DNA from: Lachnospiraceae bacterium UBA3641
GTDB lineage: Bacteria > Bacillota > Clostridia > Lachnospirales > Lachnospiraceae
DNA: 10,024 nucleotides
NCBI GenBank assembly: GCA_002373875.1
Contig: DFKQ01000056.1
Location: 1 to 10,024, forward strand
Reading direction: 5' to 3'
In this document: piece by piece, positions 5,758 to 10,024 of the stretch
How the letters are laid out: every line of letters begins with the position of its first letter
Position numbering within the stretch: position 1 is the first letter of the stretch
Made by a program: the position numbers and the translations under genes
Notes under the pieces: model-generated
The model's database searches: none
What the model was told of the DNA's origin: nothing
The model's input: the letters and a program-made list of their open reading frames with translations, nothing else

Positions 5758-7943
5758 TATATGTTCAGAACCTTCACGCCGTTTTCATCATCCATCATGG
5801 CCAGACCTACATTCCTTCCGTTTGCCACCCATCTCTTACCGTTGACCTCAACCACAACCCCCTCGTAGATGGCACCCATCATCTCAATCTTTGCCTTCTT
5901 GCTCTCTTCTATCTTCTCATCGACCTCTTTAAGATCTTCATTAAGTATATGCTTCTCTTCCCTCTTCCCGGCCCTTGCGGTTTCTATTTTCTTGAACATA
6001 TCTATGCTTTCACGCACCTCAGGTGAATACATGGATTCCAGTTCTTCATATCCCTCCTGCAGCTGTTCCAGTTCCTTATCGATCTTTTTGATCTGATTCG
6101 TTATGATTATCTGCCTTCTTATAAGCTCATTGCTTATTCCGACCTTTACGAAGGTCTTGACACCGGATTCGTTACCCACCTCATTGACCTTTATACTGCG
6201 GGTCGCAAAAGCCACTCCGCCCACAAGCGAACCCTTTCTGCCTGATACCTCAATGGTCCCGTCACACTCTATGTTTGATTTAAGCGCGTAGCTGACCTTG
6301 ATATTCCCGCCTGCCCTAATGTTGGCATTCTCAAAAAAGGATCCCTCAATGTTGCCCCCGGCCTTGATGTGGCCCTTGTTCTGGGCATTTACACCCTTTC
6401 TGAGGATGATGTTGCCGCCTGCTTCAAGAACCGCCCCTTCGACAAAGTCATCCACTATAAGATCCTCCTTGCATATTATGGTCACTCCGTTGCCGACGGT
6501 TCCCGTTACATGAACATTGCCGTCAAACCTTGTGTCGCCCATGTAAGCGGTGACATCTCCCAGTGTGAGAAGGTTGGAAACCTCCATTTTATTGCCTTTA
6601 AGCTCCACGATCCCGTCCACATTGGCAACATAGGTGACTCCGTCCTTATCTATATAGAAGCCCTTGCCCGTAAGAACATTCTGCTCCTTGCCCTTGACGG
6701 TGGGAAACTCGGTACCGAATATATTGTAGCCCACGGGCCCCTGCTGCGCCGGATGATATACCGCCAGCTTCTGTCCCCGCTTAACCTGTTCGAACCACTC
6801 TATATCCTTATAATCAAGGCTGCCGTCCTCAAGAACCTTGGGCTGCCTGTTTATCTGTGTCTTGAAGAAATACTCATAATATCCGTCCGGACCCGGTTCG
6901 CTTTTCTGCCCCTTGGCTATGATCTGGGGCTGATTGCCTGCCTGGTCGGTAAGTATCTTGTTTATTATATCTTCATCGATGCCCCTTACAATCCCCCTGT
7001 CCTCCAGGGCATTCCTTATGACCGATCTTGTTATCCCGGTCCTGCGGCCGGTAAGCTGGAAGTAGGCGGTCATCTGGTCAGGCGTGACCTTAAGTTCGAA
7101 ATTATTGAAGGCTATCGGTCTTCCGTCACCACCGCTTAAGAAGGGATCATCCTCAACGATACCGGCTGCCAGATAAGCCCGCTTGACTGACATATCGGTT
7201 GCCGGATACATGAGTGAAGCGTACTTGCTTACATCAAGACCGTCCTCAAGACCCATGCGGATCTCCCGCATCTGCTGCCAGTCGTAGAGGGGATTAAGGT
7301 ACATACCTATATTGACCTGATGCTCCATTCCCCTTCTTATCTCACGCATCTGCCTCCACTCGTAATCAAGGCTTGCGTACTTCTTGACATCCAGATGCTT
7401 CTCAAGCCCCAGACGGATCTGCTCAATGGAGGAGCCTCTGAGCATGTTATTGATGAAGGGCTTAATAAATACCCTGTTCTCCAGACATATCCTGATCTGT
7501 TCAAGCTGCTCCTCATCATACCTGTCTTCAATATACGGGGCCAGGTCGACCCCCGCACTTATGGCTAACCTTAACTGTTTAAGGACTCCTGCCGACAGGC
7601 TTAAATACTTGGACAGGTTTATTCCGTCCTTAAGGGCCAGACGAAGCTGGCGCATGGTATCGAAGGGAACCCTGGGATAAGCATAGAGACGCACGTTTAA
7701 CTTGTCCTCAAGTCCCAGCCTTATCTCCTCCATCTGGAACCAGTCGAAATCCTTCCTGGCATATATCTCCACCGGAAGCCCCGCTATGATCCCATATCTG
7801 ATCTCCCGCATCTGCCATGCGAAATAATCCTTATCCTCATAAGGTTCTATATCAAGGCCCTCTTCAAGGCCCAGCTTGATCTCCTCAACCTGATCCTTGG
7901 TAAATCCCTTATCGTAATATTCCTGCTGCTCGGCTCTTGTCAT
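5757..7943 (-). CDS. FapA/DUF342 protein with nine N-terminal 26-residue repeats
   Basis: 728 residues from ATG 7943. GAGGGTGA lies about 9 bases upstream, so this start is preferred over GTG 7958 or 7952. Residues 13-242 are nine tandem repeats, pattern (Q)M-x-E-I-R-x-G-L-E-x-G-L-D-V-x-x-Y. The first residue of each core falls at 18, 44, 70, 96, 120, 146, 172, 198 and 224: 26 residues apart with one step of 24. Residues about 280-455 are the FapA N-terminal region. Residues 462-600 are a Gly-rich right-handed beta-helix (GGNI-type turns, many IKAGGNI/IRAGGNI strands), and 605-685 are a charged coiled coil. DUF342/FapA proteins are large cytoplasmic scaffolds; in Vibrio FapA affects polar flagellation. 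No flagellar gene lies nearby, so that role is not assumed. No signal peptide or membrane segment is seen. It is first in the leftward run, ahead of a cyclic-di-GMP-type enzyme. Confidence 0.85.
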   Translation of the reverse strand: MTRAEQQEYYDKGFTKDQVEEIKLGLEEGLDIEPYEDKDYFAWQMREIRYGIIAGLPVEIYARKDFDWFQMEEIRLGLEDKLNVRLYAYPRVPFDTMRQLRLALKDGINLSKYLSLSAGVLKQLRLAISAGVDLAPYIEDRYDEEQLEQIRICLENRVFIKPFINNMLRGSSIEQIRLGLEKHLDVKKYASLDYEWRQMREIRRGMEHQVNIGMYLNPLYDWQQMREIRMGLEDGLDVSKYASLMYPATDMSVKRAYLAAGIVEDDPFLSGGDGRPIAFNNFELKVTPDQMTAYFQLTGRRTGITRSVIRNALEDRGIVRGIDEDIINKILTDQAGNQPQIIAKGQKSEPGPDGYYEYFFKTQINRQPKVLEDGSLDYKDIEWFEQVKRGQKLAVYHPAQQGPVGYNIFGTEFPTVKGKEQNVLTGKGFYIDKDGVTYVANVDGIVELKGNKMEVSNLLTLGDVTAYMGDTRFDGNVHVTGTVGNGVTIICKEDLIVDDFVEGAVLEAGGNIILRKGVNAQNKGHIKAGGNIEGSFFENANIRAGGNIKVSYALKSNIECDGTIEVSGRKGSLVGGVAFATRSIKVNEVGNESGVKTFVKVGISNELIRRQIIITNQIKKIDKELEQLQEGYEELESMYSPEVRESIDMFKKIETARAGKREEKHILNEDLKEVDEKIEESKKAKIEMMGAIYEGVVVEVNGKRWVANGRNVGLAMMDDENGVKVLNI

Positions 7944-7948
7944 GACAT

Positions 7949-7956
7949 TCACCCTC
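7949..7956 (-). promoter_or_regulatory. Ribosome binding site deciding the FapA-like start
   Basis: GAGGGTGA (minus, 7956-7949) lies about 9 bases (from GAGG) before ATG 7943. The alternative GTG starts at 7958 and 7952 overlap or flank this site and have no binding site of their own. Confidence 0.6.
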
Positions 7957-7964
7957 ACCCATAT

Positions 7965-8061
7965 ATAAACAAAAGTGTGTGCATTCTCCCCTATAATATA
8001 GTATCATACATTATATACACAATACAAGTGCCGCGGGTACCGTTCCTTAAGGAGATAATAT
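7965..8061. promoter_or_regulatory. Divergent AT-rich promoter region
   Basis: This region lies between the leftward FapA-like gene and the rightward lipoprotein gene. TATAAT occurs on the plus strand at 7992-7997 and on the minus strand at 8015-8010, arranged symmetrically around GTATCATAC (8001-8009). Neither has a recognisable -35 box at 16-18 bases. For the leftward gene, TTGTGT (8022-8017) with TATATT (8000-7995) at 16 bases is an alternative. If both -10 boxes are used, the two promoters overlap and would exclude each other. AAGGAG (8049-8054), 7 bases before ATG 8062, is a strong ribosome binding site for the lipoprotein. Confidence 0.4.
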
Positions 8062-8817
8062 ATGAACAAAAGACTGTTTTTTTACATAGCATTGGCAATT
8101 CTTACCACCCTCTCTCTGGGGGCCTGCATGCAGGAGCCGGAGGAACCGGAGCAGTCTGTTACGAAATCGCCGGAAAAGGTCATTCAAGCAGAGGACACCG
8201 AAGCAGCTGATGCCGCAGTCACTTCCGCTTCGGAAGACCGGCCGCAGGAACAGGAGCCGGAGGAGGCAGGCAACGACAAGGAACAGAACAAACCCGATAT
8301 AATATGGATAGGCGATTCCCTTACTCAGGGGTCCCTCGGGGATGATAACCGGAACGAAAACAATCCCCAGGCACCATGGAGGGTACTTGGGGAATTATCC
8401 GGACTTAACGTTGCAGGTGCCGGCTACTACGGCTACAATACCAACGAAATCTTCTGGGTCTATGGAGAACATGGCGGTATCAAGGATCCTGACATCACCT
8501 ATATTTACTGGGTTGGGTCCAATGATTTTTTCAAGTCTCCCGACAGCATAGATCAGGTTATCGAAGAGATCGACAAGTTCAATACTAACGGGGGCATAAC
8601 CCGCTATCTTGTCCTGGGAACCACCGACCGCCACGACATGGAACCTAAGGCCCACATCGGGATCAACAGGGTATTTGAGGAAACCTACGGTGACAGATAT
8701 CTTGACGTCATTCCCTACCTTGAGTACGGTCCCGACGGCGTTCATCTGACCGAAGGATCATATGCTGCAGTTGCAGGTGCTGTCTACGAGAAGCTCAAGC
8801 AGCTTAACTGGTTCTGA
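8062..8817 (+). CDS. SGNH/GDSL-hydrolase lipoprotein
   Basis: 251-residue exported lipoprotein. Residues 1-22 are a lipoprotein signal: KR, hydrophobic stretch, lipobox LGAC with Cys22 as lipidation site. Residues 23-78 are a Glu/Pro/Ala-rich flexible linker, typical of a tether to the outer face of the membrane. The hydrolase domain follows: block I IGDSLTQG with nucleophile Ser86, block II Gly near GAGYYGYN (119-126), block III GSND (152-155), and block V DGVHLT with Asp225 and His228. These are the full catalytic and oxyanion-hole elements of the SGNH fold, which cleaves esters such as acyl or acetyl groups on lipids or polysaccharides. The substrate is unknown. It is transcribed divergently from the FapA-like gene and convergent with the phosphorylase gene, so it probably has its own promoter. 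No terminator is evident in the 24 bases after its stop. Confidence 0.88.
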   Translation: MNKRLFFYIALAILTTLSLGACMQEPEEPEQSVTKSPEKVIQAEDTEAADAAVTSASEDRPQEQEPEEAGNDKEQNKPDIIWIGDSLTQGSLGDDNRNENNPQAPWRVLGELSGLNVAGAGYYGYNTNEIFWVYGEHGGIKDPDITYIYWVGSNDFFKSPDSIDQVIEEIDKFNTNGGITRYLVLGTTDRHDMEPKAHIGINRVFEETYGDRYLDVIPYLEYGPDGVHLTEGSYAAVAGAVYEKLKQLNWF

Positions 8818-8841
8818 CAGAACCCGGGCGGCCACCGATCC

Positions 8842-9606
8842 TCACATCCGGTCCTGAAGGATCAGCTTCCTCATGCCCTCCACCGCCGTCTTAACAGCCT
8901 GCGATATGTCCTCGGTCATGTTCTGGTCAAGACCTGCCTTCTCCCTCTCCTGATTCCATATAACGTGGAATACAGAGCCTGCCCGGCAGCCCCTTGCGGA
9001 CGCAATGACGAAGAGGGCCGATGATTCCATTTCGGAGGCCTTAACGCCCAGCCTCTTCCATGATTCCCATTTACTCAGAAGCTCATCCGCAACCGGCATC
9101 GTCTCGGGCGAATGCTGCCCGTAGAAGGAATCCTTACACTGGACCACCCCAACATGGACCCTTCTTCCCGTCTCATCAGCCGCTTCCTTGAGCTTGTTAA
9201 CTATTTCATAATCAGCCACTGCCGGATATTCTATAGGTGCGTACTCCATCGATGTATGCTCATATCTTATGGCTCCTGTTGCGACCACTATATCTCCCGA
9301 CTGTACATGAAGATCGATACCGCCGCAGGTACCGCATCTTATGAAGGTGTTTGCACCTATGTGAACAAGTTCCTCAACGGCTATGGCAGTTGAAGGGCTT
9401 CCGATACCCGTTGAGCACACGCTTACCTTCTCACCTTCAAGATATCCGGTATAGATGTTAAACTCACGATTACAGGCAACATGCTCCGCATCATCAAACA
9501 GAGCCGCCACGGACTCGCACCTGCCGGGGTCACCAACCAGTATCACATACCTTCCGACATCACCCTTAACGCATTTAATATGGAATTCCTTATCTAATTT
9601 CTGCAT
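8842..9606 (-). CDS. udp: Uridine phosphorylase-type nucleoside phosphorylase
   Basis: 254 residues, normal length for the PNP/UDP family. These enzymes cleave uridine with phosphate to uracil and ribose-1-phosphate in the cytoplasm for pyrimidine salvage. Phosphate-binding GDPGR is at 25-29, with Arg90 in FIRCGT. STGIGSPST is at 65-73, the AVADYE region at 129-134, and ribose-binding EMESS at 192-196. In the base-specificity loop, CKDSFYGQHSPE keeps the Gln (164) that aligns with E. coli Udp Gln166. The Arg two residues on in E. coli is Ser166 here. The GQH-PE-MPV form seems common in clostridial homologues, from memory, so a uridine preference is likely but a broader substrate range is possible. 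AGAGGTGG sits 4 bases before ATG 9606. It is monocistronic, with its own promoter at 9684-9712. Confidence 0.88.
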   Translation of the reverse strand: MQKLDKEFHIKCVKGDVGRYVILVGDPGRCESVAALFDDAEHVACNREFNIYTGYLEGEKVSVCSTGIGSPSTAIAVEELVHIGANTFIRCGTCGGIDLHVQSGDIVVATGAIRYEHTSMEYAPIEYPAVADYEIVNKLKEAADETGRRVHVGVVQCKDSFYGQHSPETMPVADELLSKWESWKRLGVKASEMESSALFVIASARGCRAGSVFHVIWNQEREKAGLDQNMTEDISQAVKTAVEGMRKLILQDRM

Positions 9607-9651
9607 GATCCACCTCTGCTTTTATCTGTATATTCATTCTAAAGCTTTCTC

Positions 9652-9668
9652 AACTGTTTGTAACTGTT
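9652..9668. promoter_or_regulatory. Direct repeat pair, candidate operator of udp
   Basis: AACTGTT occurs at 9652-9658 and again at 9662-9668, exactly 10 bases apart, one helical turn. The pair lies just downstream of the predicted transcription start (about 9677) of the phosphorylase gene, where a bound repressor would block RNA polymerase. Confidence 0.35.
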
Positions 9669-9683
9669 CAAGTATATGTTTAT

Positions 9684-9712
9684 TTTATACATGTTTCATA
9701 AATACACGTCAA
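9684..9712 (-). promoter_or_regulatory. Sigma-A-type promoter of udp
   Basis: On the minus strand, TTGACG (9712-9707) is separated by exactly 17 bases from TATAAA (9689-9684). Each box is one mismatch from consensus. The predicted start is near 9677, leaving a leader of about 70 bases before ATG 9606. Confidence 0.75.
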
Positions 9713-9767
9713 GCATGCGAATACACCCGGTCCCTGTGATGAAGTTCGGCCGCGTCCGAAAAATCAA

Positions 9768-9796
9768 TTGACGAAGCCGGGGAATTGGGGTATACT
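9768..9796 (+). promoter_or_regulatory. Sigma-A-type promoter of the tRNA operon
   Basis: TTGACG (9768-9773), a 17-base spacer and TATACT (9791-9796), with one mismatch to consensus in each box. The predicted start is near 9803, about 76 bases before the first tRNA. It is back to back with the udp promoter. Confidence 0.8.
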
Positions 9797-9808
9797 TCTC
9801 CTTGTGAC

Positions 9809-9829
9809 AGCCAACGGAAATGTTTGGCT
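9809..9829 (+). other. tRNA operon leader hairpin 1
   Basis: AGCCAA (9809-9814) pairs with TTGGCT (9824-9829) in the predicted leader RNA. It sits immediately after the predicted transcription start. Confidence 0.45.
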
Positions 9830-9834
9830 TGCCA

Positions 9835-9873
9835 TCATAAGGAATCCCCCATCTTTGATGGTCCACCTTATGA
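9835..9873 (+). other. tRNA operon leader hairpin 2 (two-level)
   Basis: TCATAAGG (9835-9842) pairs with CCTTATGA (9866-9873), and inside this CCATC (9849-9853) pairs with GATGG (9857-9861) around TTT. GCCATC (9831-9836) could pair with GATGGT (9857-9862) instead, so two exclusive folds exist. The structure ends five bases before the tRNA and could guide 5' processing. Confidence 0.5.
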
Positions 9874-9878
9874 CAATA

Positions 9879-9963
9879 GCCGCAGTGGCGGAACTGGCAG
9901 ACGCACAGGACTTAAAATCCTGCGGTGAGTTTCACCGTATCGGTTCGACCCCGATTCTCGGCA
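9879..9963 (+). tRNA. tRNA-Leu (anticodon UAA)
   Basis: 85-base cloverleaf without encoded CCA. The D arm is GCG/CGC. The anticodon stem CAGGA/TCCTG has loop CTTAAAA (anticodon TAA, reading UUA). The long class-II variable arm is CGGTGA/TCACCG, the T stem ATCGG/CCGAT has loop TTCGACC, and the discriminator is A (9963), as leucyl-tRNA synthetase expects. The acceptor stem is odd: GCCGCAG (9879-9885) against TCTCGGC (9956-9962) gives four good pairs, then C/T and A/C mismatches and a G/T wobble. Everything else is canonical. Confidence 0.9.
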
Positions 9964-9974
9964 TTGTTTTATAC

Positions 9975-10024
9975 GCAGCCATAGCTCAACTGGATAGAGT
10001 ACCTGACTACGAATCAGGCGGGTG
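9975..10024 (+). tRNA. tRNA-Arg (anticodon ACG), truncated by window end
   Basis: Starts GCAGCCA, T8, A9, followed by D arm GCTC/GAGT. The anticodon stem CCTGA/TCAGG carries loop CTACGAA, anticodon ACG (read as ICG for CGN codons). The variable loop begins at the window edge; the T arm and 3' acceptor strand lie outside. It is 11 bases after tRNA-Leu, so the two are co-transcribed. Confidence 0.9.

Noticed and set aside
6369..7139. Long plus-strand open frame of 256 codons
   Set aside because: It is entirely antisense to the FapA/DUF342 coding region, whose protein has clear repeats and domains; no ribosome binding site was seen.
7215..7908. CRISPR-like or DNA tandem repeat array
   Set aside because: The periodicity is 78 bases and coding; the repeats are diverged at DNA level and explained by the protein repeats of the FapA-like gene.
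8837..8863. GATCCT/AGGATC inverted repeat near the convergent gene ends
   Set aside because: It has six pairs around a 15-base loop with no T-run and lies mostly within the phosphorylase coding region; too weak to call a terminator.

Overview
The window looks like chromosomal DNA of an anaerobic Firmicute, most likely a Lachnospiraceae-type Clostridium (Butyrivibrio/Roseburia relatives). This is inferred from strong GGAG-type ribosome binding sites, mid-range GC, a DUF342/FapA protein with QM-EIR-type repeats, an HD-GYP protein with the ESG-x-H variant, and a clostridial-style uridine phosphorylase. The genus cannot be fixed from this sequence.

Layout. Bases 1-24 hold part of a short hairpin repeat that recurs at 5735-5757. 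A plus-strand gene (36-1466) encodes a probable PD-(D/E)XK nuclease fused to a DUF2075-like ATPase. It converges on a long leftward gene run across a near-perfect palindrome (1464-1497) that supplies the stop codons of both converging genes.

The leftward run, read 7943 to 1495, is: a FapA/DUF342 protein with nine N-terminal 26-residue repeats; a structured 116-base gap; an HD-GYP protein whose receiver has lost its phospho-acceptor Asp; a stand-alone receiver with two switch residues changed; an ABC ATPase and its membrane permease, overlapping by 7 bases; and a diacylglycerol/sphingosine-kinase-family gene broken by one in-frame TAG. The gaps from the HD-GYP gene onward are 28 and 11 bases, then a 7-base overlap, then 7 bases, so these genes probably form one transcript. 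TAG ends three other genes here, so the TAG inside the kinase is probably a true nonsense codon.

To the right, a divergent AT-rich region (7944-8061) separates fapA from a plus-strand SGNH-hydrolase lipoprotein (8062-8817). A leftward uridine phosphorylase gene (9606-8842) follows, with its own good sigma-A-type promoter and a pair of direct repeats that could be an operator. The right end is a rightward tRNA operon with a consensus-like promoter (9768-9796), a hairpin-rich leader, tRNA-Leu(UAA) with an unusually mismatched acceptor stem, and tRNA-Arg(ACG), which is cut by the window end.

Together the leftward genes suggest a cyclic-di-GMP-linked envelope or surface module in which the usual phosphorylation input has been lost or replaced. 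That functional link is inference from gene order. The most unusual points are the repeat-FapA fusion, the two altered receivers, and the two small palindromic elements that overlap gene ends.
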